A stretch of 64,000 nucleotides of DNA, taken from contig JACKJK010000006.1 in the NCBI GenBank assembly GCA_020637985.1, positions 124,001 to 188,000 on the forward strand, given 5' to 3'. A program made the translations under genes and the position numbers. The notes under the pieces were generated by a model. That model saw nothing but the letters and a program-made list of their open reading frames with translations. It was not told the origin of the DNA and did not search any database. Below are positions 1 through 8,827 of this stretch, in pieces. This DNA comes from Rhodobiaceae bacterium. Its GTDB lineage: Bacteria; Pseudomonadota; Alphaproteobacteria; Rhizobiales; Tepidamorphaceae. Every line of letters begins with the position of its first letter. Position 1 is the first letter of the stretch.

Positions 1-271
1 TGTGGATGACGAGCGGGTCGTCGGCGACGAAGGCCAGGAAATCGTCGGCGATTTCGGCGAATTTCGGCTGCCCGCGCAGTTTTTCCGTCGTTATGCCGTG
101 GATGGCGACCGCCTCGGCCGGAACCTCGCGCTCTGGGTCTATGAAAACGTGGAACGTCTTGCCGCTTGGCATGTGATTGACGAGTTCAACGCAGCCGATC
201 TCGATGATGCGGTCATTGTCCTCGCGAAAACGCAGGCCCGTCGTTTCGGTATCAAGTACGATTTCGCGCAT
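1..271 (-). CDS. dnaQ: DNA polymerase III epsilon subunit, 3'-5' proofreading exonuclease (partial)
   Basis: Only the first 90 codons are inside the window; the gene runs off the left edge. The protein starts MREIVLDTETTG, the ExoI motif of DEDD exonucleases, with the metal-binding pair D7 and E9. It continues with RIIEIGCVEL and the AIHGIT stretch typical of DnaQ. Epsilon proofreads for the replicative polymerase III core. The ATG at 269-271 directly precedes the ExoI motif, as in other family members. It lies upstream of coaE on the opposite side of a 35-nt gap only if read left to right; in transcription order it follows coaE, aroE, maf and ppsR on the same strand. This is the gene order beside the Caulobacter origin. 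Confidence 0.95.
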   Translation of the reverse strand, partial: MREIVLDTETTGLRFREDNDRIIEIGCVELVNHMPSGKTFHVFIDPEREVPAEAVAIHGITTEKLRGQPKFAEIADDFLAFVADDPLVIH

Positions 272-306
272 GGTGATGGCCTCCCGCTTCGCGTCAGGCC
301 GGGAGT

Positions 307-927
307 CTAGAGGCCACTACGGCGATTCGCATAGACGTTGCCGGGCATTGCGGCGAAGGCGCGCAGGATATCGGCGACCGCCTTGCGGGCGGCGGGAAAG
401 CCGCGGCCGGTGGGAACCAGGGCATGCGCGCGGGCGCGTTTCTCCGCATCCGGCATCTGCCTTGCGAGGATTGCCTCGAACTTCACGACACTCATGCCGC
501 CGCGCTCCAGCACGCGCGCGCGTTGCACATCGGCGGGCGCCGTGACGACGACGACGACGTCGCATCGCTCCTGGGTGCGCGATTCGAGCAGCAGCGGCAC
601 GTCGAGCACCGCGACCCTGGCGCCGGCGCGCGCGCAGCTATCGAGAAAGTCGGACTCGGCGGCCCGCACGAGAGGATGAACGATCGCCTCGAGGCGCTTC
701 AAGGCGTCGGGCTTGCCATCCAGCATCGCCCAAAGCCGGGTGCGGTCGATGCGGCCGTCGACCAGTGTTCCGGGAAAGGCCTCTTCGACGGCGGCGGCCG
801 AAGGTCCGGCGTAGATCGCGTGAACGGCGGCATCGGCATCAAAGACTGGGACGCCTGCCTCGCGGAACATCGCCGCGGTAGCGGTCTTGCCCATGCCGAT
901 CGATCCTGTCAGTCCAATGATCAACAT
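307..927 (-). CDS. coaE: Dephospho-CoA kinase
   Basis: This enzyme phosphorylates the 3'-hydroxyl of dephospho-CoA, the last step of coenzyme A synthesis, in the cytosol. The 206-aa protein has the family's usual length. It opens with a P-loop at residues 8-15 (GSIGMGKT), followed by the DADAAVH stretch of the CoA-binding region and the LDVPLLLE motif near the middle. It sits between aroE (15-nt gap) and dnaQ in a same-strand cluster. The ATG at 925-927 lies just before the P-loop, so the start is secure. Confidence 0.96.
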   Translation of the reverse strand: MLIIGLTGSIGMGKTATAAMFREAGVPVFDADAAVHAIYAGPSAAAVEEAFPGTLVDGRIDRTRLWAMLDGKPDALKRLEAIVHPLVRAAESDFLDSCARAGARVAVLDVPLLLESRTQERCDVVVVVTAPADVQRARVLERGGMSVVKFEAILARQMPDAEKRARAHALVPTGRGFPAARKAVADILRAFAAMPGNVYANRRSGL

Positions 928-942
928 CGCCGCTACCGGGGG

Positions 943-1797
943 TCAGAAACTGGCGAGGACATGCGCACGCAGGGCCGCATCGACTTGCGGCGTGACGCCG
1001 AACCAGTGCGCAAAGCCCGGCACCGCCTGATGCAGCAGCATCCCCAGGCCATCGACGCAGACAAGACCACGAGCGCGCGCCTGGGAGAGCAAATCCGTCT
1101 CCAGGGGAACATAGACGAGATCGTAGACGACGGCGCCTGCCGGCAGGGGGGCGAGATCCAACTCGAGCGGCTCCTTGCTCTGCATCCCGAGCGACGTCGC
1201 GTTCAGCAACAGCGTCGCTTCGCCGAGTGCAGCCGCGGCCTGCCCGGCTGAAGAAATGCGGATGTCGGTGCCGCGACCGGCAAACGCGGCAGCCAGGCGT
1301 TGGGCGCGGTCCAGCGAGCGGTTGACAATCGTCACCGTCGCGGCCTTGCGCAAGACGAGGCCGGCGACGGCGGCTCGGGCGGCGCCACCAGCACCCAGCA
1401 CCACGGCACGGATCTCGCAGGCGTCCCAGCCGGGCGCTTCGGCGTCGAGGTTGGCGAGCAACCCGATCATGTCGGTGTTGCCGCCGATCCAGTCCGTTCC
1501 CTCGCGCCAGATCGTGTTGACCGCGCCAATGCTGGCTGCCGTTGCATCGAGACGATCAAGCAGCGGCATCACGGCTTCCTTGTGCGGAACGGTGACGTTG
1601 CAGCCCACGAAGCCTTCCTGCGCCATCGTGGATATGAACCCGGCAAGGCCTTCGGGCTCGACTTCGCGCAGGACATAGTCACCGGGAAGCCCATGCTTCT
1701 TCAGCCAGAAGCGATGAATCAGGGGAGAGCGGGAATGCCTGATCGGCCATCCGATGACGCACGCCCTGGGAATCGCGTTCGGGTTGGCAGGGTTCAT
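943..1797 (-). CDS. aroE: Shikimate dehydrogenase (NADP+)
   Basis: AroE reduces 3-dehydroshikimate to shikimate in aromatic amino acid synthesis. The 284-aa protein shows the shikimate-binding SRSP motif at residues 22-25, the VPHKEAV motif with the catalytic lysine near K73, the GNTDMIG stretch with the partner aspartate, and the GAGGAARA NADP-binding loop. Its start overlaps the end of maf by 4 nt (ATGA), which suggests translational coupling within a ppsR-maf-aroE-coaE-dnaQ transcription unit. Confidence 0.96.
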   Translation of the reverse strand: MNPANPNAIPRACVIGWPIRHSRSPLIHRFWLKKHGLPGDYVLREVEPEGLAGFISTMAQEGFVGCNVTVPHKEAVMPLLDRLDATAASIGAVNTIWREGTDWIGGNTDMIGLLANLDAEAPGWDACEIRAVVLGAGGAARAAVAGLVLRKAATVTIVNRSLDRAQRLAAAFAGRGTDIRISSAGQAAAALGEATLLLNATSLGMQSKEPLELDLAPLPAGAVVYDLVYVPLETDLLSQARARGLVCVDGLGMLLHQAVPGFAHWFGVTPQVDAALRAHVLASF

Positions 1798-2423
1798 GAT
1801 TCCAGGAGTCCAAGTTTGCGCAGCTCGCCCAGAAGCGGCAGCAACGGCATGCCGAGAACGGTGAAGAGGTCACCCTCGACCTGCTCGAAGAGTTGCGCCC
1901 CGAGGCCTTCGATCTGGTAGGCGCCGACGCTCGTTAGGACCGAGGGTCCGGCTGAGGCGAGGTAGTGGCCAATGAACGCCGGGCTGAGCGGGCGCATGGT
2001 CAGCCTCGCGGTCTGGACATCGGACCACAGCGTTTCGCCGTCGCGGACGATTGCGGCGGCCGAATGGAGCTGATGGGTTCTTGCGGATAAGCGAAGGAGA
2101 TTTCGCCGCGCGGTATCCATCGAATCGGGTTTCGAGAACACCTCGTCGCCGAGGGAAAGGACCTGGTCGCAGCCGATGACGATGCGGCCGGGGCTGGCTT
2201 CTGCCACGCTCTGCGCCTTGGCGCGGGCAAGCACCTGCGCGATGTCATCCGGCGCAACCGGTTCGGGTGGCGCGGTAAGACTCGCGATCATCGACGCTTC
2301 GTCAAGATCGGCGGGATGGACATCGACCACCACTCCGGCTCTTGCGAGCATTGCGCGGCGTGTTCGGCTTGCTGACGCGAGAATCGGCCGGCTTGTCTCA
2401 CCGTTTGTCACGGACGGCTCCAA
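1794..2423 (-). CDS. maf: Maf-like nucleotide pyrophosphatase
   Basis: Maf proteins hydrolyse non-canonical or modified nucleoside triphosphates to monophosphates. The protein shows ILASASRTRRAML near the N-terminus, a variant of the family's SxSPRR substrate loop, and GCDQVLSL with the catalytic aspartate in the middle. The frame opens at a TTG (2421-2423) directly after the ppsR stop codon, giving 209 aa. A GTG four codons downstream (2409-2411) is an equally possible start, giving 205 aa. The 3' end overlaps aroE by 4 nt. Confidence 0.92.
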   Translation of the reverse strand: MEPSVTNGETSRPILASASRTRRAMLARAGVVVDVHPADLDEASMIASLTAPPEPVAPDDIAQVLARAKAQSVAEASPGRIVIGCDQVLSLGDEVFSKPDSMDTARRNLLRLSARTHQLHSAAAIVRDGETLWSDVQTARLTMRPLSPAFIGHYLASAGPSVLTSVGAYQIEGLGAQLFEQVEGDLFTVLGMPLLPLLGELRKLGLLES

Positions 2424-3269
2424 TCAGATGGAAAGCTGCGGCTTGTCGAGTTCGCGCTCGTTGAGGAGGTTGACGACAGCTGCCGCGGTTTCCTCGATGG
2501 AGCGGCGGGTGACGTCGATGGTGGGCCAGCCATGACGGGCGCACAGCTTGCGTGTGTGGGCGACTTCCTCGGCAACGGCGGTGCGGTCGACGTAACTCGT
2601 TTCGTCATCGGCCTTGAGCGACAGCAGGCGGTGCTGGCGGATCTGGACGATGCGTTCGGGGCTGGCGACAAGGCCGATGATGAGCGGCTTGGTGAGCTCG
2701 GCGAGATTGGGCGGCAGCGGGATGCCGGGAACCATCGGGACGTTAGCGGCCTTGATGCCGCGGTTTGCCAGGTAGATGCACGTCGGCGTCTTGGACGTTC
2801 GGGAAATGCCGACGAGAACAACGTCGGCGTCGGCGAGCCGGTCGGTCATCTGGCCATCGTCGTGAACGAGCGCGAAATTCAGCGCATCGATGCGGCGGAA
2901 GTAGTCCTGGTCGAGGACATGCTGGCCTGCGACGCGGGGAGATTTCTCCGCTCCGAGATAGGACTGGAAGGTGACCAGGATCGGATCGAGGACTGAGAGG
3001 CAAGGAGTGCCGTTTTCCTTGCACTTGGCTTCGATGCGCTGGGCGATCTCCGCATTGATGATCGTATAGAGGACGATGCCCGGCGCTGCCTCGATCTCGC
3101 GCAGGACACGGTCGAGCTGCTTGTGCGAGCGCACCAGCGGATAGACGTGCTCGATGGCACGCACGCGCGGGTATTGTGCGGCAGCCGCGCGCGCGACGGT
3201 CATCAGCGTTTCGCCGGTGGAATCGGAAACAAGATGGAGGTGAAAGTAGCTGCGGGCACTATCTGGCAT
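2424..3269 (-). CDS. ppsR: PEP synthase regulatory kinase/pyrophosphorylase (DUF299)
   Basis: PpsR-family proteins phosphorylate and dephosphorylate a threonine of phosphoenolpyruvate synthase or pyruvate phosphate dikinase, using ADP and Pi. The 281-aa protein carries the diagnostic loop GISRTSKTP at residues 154-162 and the N-terminal LHLVSDSTGET motif. The frame is open another 112 codons upstream, but the ATG at 3267-3269 places the conserved N-terminus at residue 8, and the upstream extension looks non-coding and is relatively AT-rich. The target enzyme is not in the window. It is the first gene on the left of the candidate replication origin. Confidence 0.93.
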   Translation of the reverse strand: MPDSARSYFHLHLVSDSTGETLMTVARAAAAQYPRVRAIEHVYPLVRSHKQLDRVLREIEAAPGIVLYTIINAEIAQRIEAKCKENGTPCLSVLDPILVTFQSYLGAEKSPRVAGQHVLDQDYFRRIDALNFALVHDDGQMTDRLADADVVLVGISRTSKTPTCIYLANRGIKAANVPMVPGIPLPPNLAELTKPLIIGLVASPERIVQIRQHRLLSLKADDETSYVDRTAVAEEVAHTRKLCARHGWPTIDVTRRSIEETAAAVVNLLNERELDKPQLSI

Positions 3270-3749
3270 GAAAAACCTGTAACCGGGGTTCCGTTTCCTG
3301 TCGAGATGGTAGCGGAAGCGATTCGGAAACGGCGTGTCGGGATCAGGGTGGGAAAAGGGGGATAAACGGGGTGGACCATCGGCTGGTGAAATTGTTTTCC
3401 CGGCTTCGGCAAAGATACGCAATGCGACAAGACGGTCGGGAAAGATCGCGAAGCGGGAGATCGGGAACGGGGAAAAGCGCCGGATAGGCGAAAGGAGTTT
3501 ACAAAAATTTCGAAAATGCTGTTTGAAATCAATCCTTAGCGCTGTGGATATATGAGGATGATTGGGATTGGTTCGGAACTGAACCGAAATTCCGTACATG
3601 ATCAACCGTGGACAAGGGAGCTTTCCCCGAGTTCGGGCTGCAAGAAAAGGAAACTGAATCGGATTCGTTACAATCTTCCTTGGACACGGCGGGGGTCTTG
3701 GCGCTAGGCAAGGCTGCTGGGTTTTCGGAATGACGGATCGCGGACAGGC
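3270..3749. other. Divergent ppsR-hemE intergenic region, candidate chromosomal origin (oriC)
   Basis: The 480-bp gap contains no convincing gene. What is seen: an AT-rich core at about 3496-3600; one near-consensus DnaA box on the minus strand (TGTGGATAT, 3543-3551, one mismatch) and a poorer one at 3607-3615 (CGTGGACAA); three GANTC methylation sites (3320, 3656, 3662), the last two one base apart; and a dyad GGTTC-N6-GAACC at 3570-3585. A weak promoter-like pair for hemE is TTGGAC (3680-3685), 17 nt, then GCTAGG (3703-3708). What is known: in Caulobacter, Cori lies between hemE and the ppsR-maf-aroE side of the chromosome. The origin assignment is inference from synteny, supported by the parS sites and parAB 7-10 kb away. 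No clear TTAA-N7-TTAA CtrA box was found here. Confidence 0.6.
3543..3551 (-). promoter_or_regulatory. DnaA-box-like nonamer
   Basis: TGTGGATAT on the plus strand reads ATATCCACA on the minus strand, one base from the consensus TTATCCACA. It lies at the edge of the AT-rich part of the candidate origin. A single near-match is weak evidence alone. Confidence 0.4.
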
Positions 3750-4799
3750 ATGAGCGACAAGGCTGAACGACTGGTTGTCGAGGTGCTCAAGGGGCGTGCA
3801 CCAGTGGGGCGAATTCCGATCTGGATGATGCGCCAGGCGGGCCGCTACCTGCCGGAATATCGGGAGACCCGGGCGAAGGCCGGTTCGTTCCTCGATCTGT
3901 GCTATTCACCTGAGCTTGCAACCGAAGTGACGCTGCAACCGATCCGCAGGTACGGGTTTGATGCCGCGATCCTGTTTTCGGACATTCTCGTCGTGCCTCA
4001 GGCGATGGGGCAGAAGTTGTGGTTCGAGGAAGGCGCGGGACCGCGACTCGATCCGATCGAGGATGGTTCCGGGGTGGCGAAGCTCGATGTGTCCGGTGTT
4101 TGCGATCGGCTGGCGCCAGTGCTGGAGACGGTGGCGAGGGTTCGCGAAAAGCTGCCGCGGGAGACAACACTGCTGGGGTTCTGCGGGGCTCCTTGGACGG
4201 TTGCCTGCTACATGATCGCCGGAAAAGGCACGCCGGAGCAGGTCCCAGCGAGGTTGTTTTCCTATCAACGCCGCGAAGCGATGGATGCGTTGATCGAGAA
4301 ACTGATCGTGGCTTCGGTAGACTATCTGGTGGCGCAGCTGAAGGCTGGCGCGGACGCGGTTCAGATCTTCGATACATGGGGCGGGATGCTGACCGATGCG
4401 CAGTTCGAACGGTACGTCATCGAGCCGACGCGGCGGATCGTGGAGGGCGTTCGGCATATCGTGCCGCAGGCGCTGGTGATCGGTTTTCCGCGCGGCGCCG
4501 GGGTCCGGCTGCCTGATTATTTCGTTCGCACCGGTGTCGATGGTGTTGGCGTTGACTGGATGGCGAACAGGGCCTTCGTTCGGGACCGGGTGCAACGAAT
4601 CGGGGCTGTTCAGGGGAACCTGGACCCGATGTGCTTGGTTGCCGGGGGCGAGAATCTGGACCGGGAAGTTGATGACATCCTGGAAGCGTTCTCGGACGGC
4701 GGTTTCGTGTTCAATCTGGGGCATGGGATCGTGCCGGAAACGCCGGTCGAGAACGTCGAACGGATGATCGCGCGGGTGCGGGGACGACACGTGGTATAG
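3750..4799 (+). CDS. hemE: Uroporphyrinogen III decarboxylase
   Basis: HemE removes four carboxyl groups from uroporphyrinogen III to give coproporphyrinogen III in heme synthesis. The 349-aa protein has the signature PIWMMRQAGRYLPEYR near the N-terminus, the GFCGAPWTVACYM segment in the middle and the NLGHGI motif near the C-terminus. An AG-rich stretch (GGACAGG) sits just before the ATG. It starts a hemE-hemJ-rho run and borders the candidate oriC, as hemE does in Caulobacter. Confidence 0.97.
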   Translation: MSDKAERLVVEVLKGRAPVGRIPIWMMRQAGRYLPEYRETRAKAGSFLDLCYSPELATEVTLQPIRRYGFDAAILFSDILVVPQAMGQKLWFEEGAGPRLDPIEDGSGVAKLDVSGVCDRLAPVLETVARVREKLPRETTLLGFCGAPWTVACYMIAGKGTPEQVPARLFSYQRREAMDALIEKLIVASVDYLVAQLKAGADAVQIFDTWGGMLTDAQFERYVIEPTRRIVEGVRHIVPQALVIGFPRGAGVRLPDYFVRTGVDGVGVDWMANRAFVRDRVQRIGAVQGNLDPMCLVAGGENLDREVDDILEAFSDGGFVFNLGHGIVPETPVENVERMIARVRGRHVV

Positions 4800-4808
4800 G
4801 CCGGGGCG

Positions 4809-5234
4809 ATGTATGAATGGATCAAGACGCTACACGTCATCTCGATCATTTCGTGGATGGCTGCGCTCCTCTACCTGCCTAGGCTGTTCGTCTATCACTG
4901 TGAGGCGAAAGCCGGGTCGGAGCTGTCGGAAACGCTCAAGGTGATGGAGCGACGGCTGCTGAAGGCGATCATGACGCCGGCAATGATCGCGTCGTGGATC
5001 TTCGGGCTGTGGATCATCTTCGGGTTTGTCGGGTTCGATGCCGGCGGATGGCTGCACGCAAAGCTCGCCGTGGTTTTGGGGCTGACGGCGTTTCACGGGT
5101 TCTGCGTGAAATGGTGGAAGGCTTTTGCGCGCGATGAGAACACCAGGCCGCAGAGGTTCTACCGGGTGATGAACGAGGTGCCGACGGTATTGATGATCGT
5201 CATAGTGGCGCTGGTTCTGGTGCGGCCGTTCTGA
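4809..5234 (+). CDS. hemJ: Protoporphyrinogen IX oxidase, HemJ family
   Basis: HemJ is the membrane-bound heme-dependent protoporphyrinogen oxidase used by most alphaproteobacteria in place of HemG or HemY. The 141-aa protein is predicted to have about four membrane helices. The conserved features visible are the N-terminal histidine in KTLHVIS (H9), the following YLPRLFVYH segment, and a lysine-rich loop before the last helix. It follows hemE by 9 nt, so co-transcription is very likely, and both act in the same pathway. Confidence 0.93.
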   Translation: MYEWIKTLHVISIISWMAALLYLPRLFVYHCEAKAGSELSETLKVMERRLLKAIMTPAMIASWIFGLWIIFGFVGFDAGGWLHAKLAVVLGLTAFHGFCVKWWKAFARDENTRPQRFYRVMNEVPTVLMIVIVALVLVRPF

Positions 5235-5466
5235 GGGGCTTGATCGGTCCTGTGACGAAGCGTATATGATGCGCAAATCCTGCCTTTGCGAACCGCGGCG
5301 ACTGCGGTGAGGCCTTGGTACACGGAGAAGCGGCGATGCCGCGAACGAGACTCCGGTGCCGTCCTTATTCCCGACATGTACGGTTGTTTGAATTGCCGGG
5401 CGTTTGCCTATCCGATGCGCGGATGTCGCGGCTGATCAGCGGACCTGTTTAAAACTGGAGCGAGCG

Positions 5467-6732
5467 ATGCCTGAAATAAAACTTCAGGATCTTAAGGAAA
5501 AGACGCCTGCGGAACTCGCTGCATTTGCAGAAGAGCTTGAAATAGAAAATGCGAGTACTTTGCGCAAACAGGAATTGATGTTTGCGATATTGAAAGAACT
5601 CGCGGAGAGGGAAACCGACATCATCGGTGCCGGTGTCGTTGAGGTTCTGCAGGACGGTTTCGGTTTTCTTCGCTCGCCGGATGCGAATTATCTGCCGGGG
5701 CCGGACGATATTTATGTCAGTCCGAGCCAGATCCGGAGGTTTTCTCTGAGAACCGGCGACACGGTTGAAGGCCAGATTCGCAGCCCGAAGGAAGGCGAGC
5801 GCTACTTCGCGCTCCTGAAGGTGAATGCGATCAACTTCGAGGATCCGGAGAAGGCGCGGCACAAGATTCACTTCGACAACCTGACGCCGCTTTATCCTGA
5901 CGAACGGTTCAAGATGGAGCTCGACGTTCCGCCGTCGAAGGACATGTCTGCGCGGGTAATCGATCTTGTTGCGCCGCTTGGAAAGGGCCAACGCGGGCTG
6001 ATCGTCGCTCCGCCGCGGACCGGCAAGACGGTTCTGCTTCAGAACATTGCGCATTCGATCACGACCAATCACCCGGAATGCTATCTGATCGTTCTGCTGA
6101 TCGACGAACGGCCGGAAGAGGTGACCGACATGCAGCGCTCGGTGCGCGGTGAGGTGATCAGTTCGACGTTCGACGAGCCTGCCGTGCGTCACGTGCAGGT
6201 AGCCGAGATGGTGATCGAGAAAGCGAAGCGTCTGGTTGAACATGGCCGCGATGTCGTGATCCTGCTCGATTCGATCACGCGGTTGGGCCGCGCCTACAAC
6301 ACGGTCGTGCCATCTTCGGGCAAGGTGCTGACGGGTGGCGTCGACGCGAACGCATTGCAACGGCCGAAACGGTTTTTCGGCGCGGCGCGCAACATCGAGG
6401 AAGGCGGCTCGCTGACGATCATCGCGACGGCGCTGATCGATACGGGTTCGCGCATGGACGAAGTGATCTTCGAAGAGTTCAAGGGCACGGGCAATTCGGA
6501 GATCATCCTGGACCGGAAAGTTTCGGACAAGCGGGTGTTCCCGTCGATGGATATCACGCGCTCCGGCACGCGGAAGGAAGAACTCCTGGTGCCTGGAGAC
6601 CAGCTCAAGAAGGTCTATGTCCTGCGTCGCATCCTGACGCCGATGGGTACGGTGGATGCGATCGAATTCCTGCTCGACAAATTGCGGCAGACGAAGACGA
6701 ACACGGAATTCTTCGAATCGATGAATACCTGA
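5467..6732 (+). CDS. rho: Transcription termination factor Rho
   Basis: Rho is the hexameric RNA-dependent ATPase that terminates transcription. The 421-aa protein has the Rho N-terminal helical domain (KTPAELAAFAEELEIENAS), the cold-shock-like RNA-binding domain (GFGFLRSPDANYLPGPDDIYVS) and the ATPase core with Walker A APPRTGKT. The frame extends 21 codons upstream, but the ATG at 5467 follows a GGAG-type ribosome site (5457-5463) and gives the usual N-terminus. A 232-nt leader separates it from hemJ; Rho genes are commonly autoregulated through long leaders, but no specific element was identified here. Confidence 0.97.
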   Translation: MPEIKLQDLKEKTPAELAAFAEELEIENASTLRKQELMFAILKELAERETDIIGAGVVEVLQDGFGFLRSPDANYLPGPDDIYVSPSQIRRFSLRTGDTVEGQIRSPKEGERYFALLKVNAINFEDPEKARHKIHFDNLTPLYPDERFKMELDVPPSKDMSARVIDLVAPLGKGQRGLIVAPPRTGKTVLLQNIAHSITTNHPECYLIVLLIDERPEEVTDMQRSVRGEVISSTFDEPAVRHVQVAEMVIEKAKRLVEHGRDVVILLDSITRLGRAYNTVVPSSGKVLTGGVDANALQRPKRFFGAARNIEEGGSLTIIATALIDTGSRMDEVIFEEFKGTGNSEIILDRKVSDKRVFPSMDITRSGTRKEELLVPGDQLKKVYVLRRILTPMGTVDAIEFLLDKLRQTKTNTEFFESMNT

Positions 6733-6774
6733 TCGGTCCGGTTCGCAGGCATCGCGAAGACCCAAGACGAAAGT

Positions 6775-8748
6775 TCATAGGGTGCGGGCGGAGATCCTGT
6801 CGCGCAGGTCCAGAGGGTCCTGGATCGGAGAGGAGCAGTGTGTCGCGACGCAGACGATGGCACGTGCCTCGGCCCTACCCGTTGCGTCCAGGCGTACTTC
6901 GACAAACAGATTCGGTTCAGGAACGGATTGCGCGGCAGCGATGAGTGGCGCGGCGTCGGAGCGGGTTCGTGCGGTGACGGTGACGTGGATGGGTGTCGTG
7001 ACGGCGTCGAGGGCTGACAACAGCCCGCAATGTGCGGGCGGGTTTTCGGATATTGCGCTGCCGAATGCTTCGATGACCTTGGTTGCCTTGCCGGCAAAGG
7101 TGGCCTCTCCGGTCGCCTGGGAAAGGAAGGAAAGCGTTTCGGCGATGGCGGCGTTGTAGTTCGGGATGGCGTCGTCGTAACCGTATGTTGGGCGGAGGAT
7201 GAGATCGGGCGCCTTGATGGACGCAAGGGCGTAGCCGGGCGATGATTCGGATGCGTAATGGGCGTCCAGCTCGGTAATGAGGCTCGTTGCTGTCGCGATG
7301 TAGGCGGGATCGAGCGTGGCCTGATTGAGGGAAATGGCTGCGCGGGCGAGACATGCGTAGTCGGAAGCCATTGCCGGGCGGACGTGGACACGGTGTGTGG
7401 ACGCGGTGGCCATGGACGAATGGGGCAGTTCGGCGAGGTCGTGCGGTAGAATCGCGGCGAATGCCTCACGGGCTAGGGTGATCCAGTCGGGCCTGGCAAG
7501 CGCGGTGCCGGCCTCGGCGAGTGCGCGGATCGCGAGCGCGTTCCAGTCGGTGAGAATCTTGTCGTCGCGGGCGGGGGGCTGGCGATTGCGACGGGCTTCA
7601 AGGAGAACCTTGCGGTCTGCCTGGAAGGCGACATCGGCGTATTGCGGGTCCGGGCTAGCGAGGAGATTGGGGATCGACTTGCCGTCGATGTGGCCGATAG
7701 GGTTGATGTCGTAGGCTTGGCAAAACGCGCTGGCTCTGTCGCCGAGCGCTGCTGCGATTTCGGTTTGCGACCAGAGATAATAGGCGCCCTCTCCTTGCGC
7801 AGTGTCGGCATCGAGGCTGGATGCATAGGCGCCATCGGGCAACAACATTTCGGAATTCAGCCATTCGACCGTTTGTTCGATTCGGCTACGCAACAGCGGC
7901 GCCCTTGTGGCCTGGTATGCCCTGGTGAGCATGATCAGGAGCAGGGCGTTGTCGTAGAGCATCTTCTCGAAGTGAGGGACAAGCCAGCGCTCGTCGACGC
8001 TGTATCGGCAATATCCGCCGGCGATGTGGTCGTAGATGCCGCCCAGGCTGATGCGCTGGAGGGTGTGGAGGACATGGGATCGGGCGGCTTTTCGGGCATC
8101 GCCGGTTTGGCGCCAGAGGAAGTCGAGAATGGGGACGTTGGGGAACTTTGGTGCGCCGGCGATACCGGCGTTTGCAGGGTCGGCGATGCGCATGAGCGCT
8201 GCCGCGGTGTGGGCGGGTATGCGTGCGGGTACCGGGGCAGGCATTTGACGATTGGTTTGCGCGAGGTGTTTGGACAAGGCGTCGGCGTTGTGGAGAAAGC
8301 TGCGTTCGCGGTTCTGGTAGGCCAGGGCGATGGTCTGGAGGACTTGGGGAAACCCCGGCTGGCCGTGCCTGGGGGAAGGCGGAAAGTAAGTGCCGCCCCA
8401 GAATGGGTGCGCGGCGGAATCGAGGAACATGGTAAGTGGCCAGCCGGGGCTGGATGAAATGGCGTTGAGCGCTGCCATGTAGATCTGGTCGATGTCCGGC
8501 CGCTCTTCCCGGTCAACCTTGATGTTGACGAAGAGTTCGTTCATCTGGGCAGCGATCTCGGGATCCTCGAAGCATTCGTGTGCCATGACGTGGCACCAGT
8601 GGCAGGCGGAATAGCCGATAGACAGTAGGATCGGCTTACCGGTTCGCTTGGCCTCGGCAAGTGCGTCGGTGCACCAGGGCCACCAATCGACCGGATTCGT
8701 AGCGTGTTGGAGTAGATACGGGCTGGTCGATCCGGTGAGACGGTTCAT
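6775..8748 (-). CDS. DUF255 thioredoxin-like domain protein (YyaL/spermatogenesis-associated protein 20 family)
   Basis: This 657-aa protein matches the widespread DUF255 family. It has an N-terminal thioredoxin-like fold with a CHWC motif at residues 49-52, inside the family signature ending SACHWCHVMAHE and followed by VNIKVDREERPDID. The remainder is a large region resembling an (alpha/alpha)6 barrel of glycosidase or epimerase type. The physiological role is not established. The frame is open 47 codons further upstream, but MNRLTGSTSPYLLQH is the standard start of the family. It is transcribed away from mnmE with 79 nt between the two starts. Confidence 0.92.
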   Translation of the reverse strand: MNRLTGSTSPYLLQHATNPVDWWPWCTDALAEAKRTGKPILLSIGYSACHWCHVMAHECFEDPEIAAQMNELFVNIKVDREERPDIDQIYMAALNAISSSPGWPLTMFLDSAAHPFWGGTYFPPSPRHGQPGFPQVLQTIALAYQNRERSFLHNADALSKHLAQTNRQMPAPVPARIPAHTAAALMRIADPANAGIAGAPKFPNVPILDFLWRQTGDARKAARSHVLHTLQRISLGGIYDHIAGGYCRYSVDERWLVPHFEKMLYDNALLLIMLTRAYQATRAPLLRSRIEQTVEWLNSEMLLPDGAYASSLDADTAQGEGAYYLWSQTEIAAALGDRASAFCQAYDINPIGHIDGKSIPNLLASPDPQYADVAFQADRKVLLEARRNRQPPARDDKILTDWNALAIRALAEAGTALARPDWITLAREAFAAILPHDLAELPHSSMATASTHRVHVRPAMASDYACLARAAISLNQATLDPAYIATATSLITELDAHYASESSPGYALASIKAPDLILRPTYGYDDAIPNYNAAIAETLSFLSQATGEATFAGKATKVIEAFGSAISENPPAHCGLLSALDAVTTPIHVTVTARTRSDAAPLIAAAQSVPEPNLFVEVRLDATGRAEARAIVCVATHCSSPIQDPLDLRDRISARTL

Positions 8749-8827
8749 GAGGGATGCCGGTTCATTTGTGCGGGCACTGTGCAAGATTGGGCGACAAGCA
8801 CGGGAGGCCCGGAAAGGTCGGGGATAA

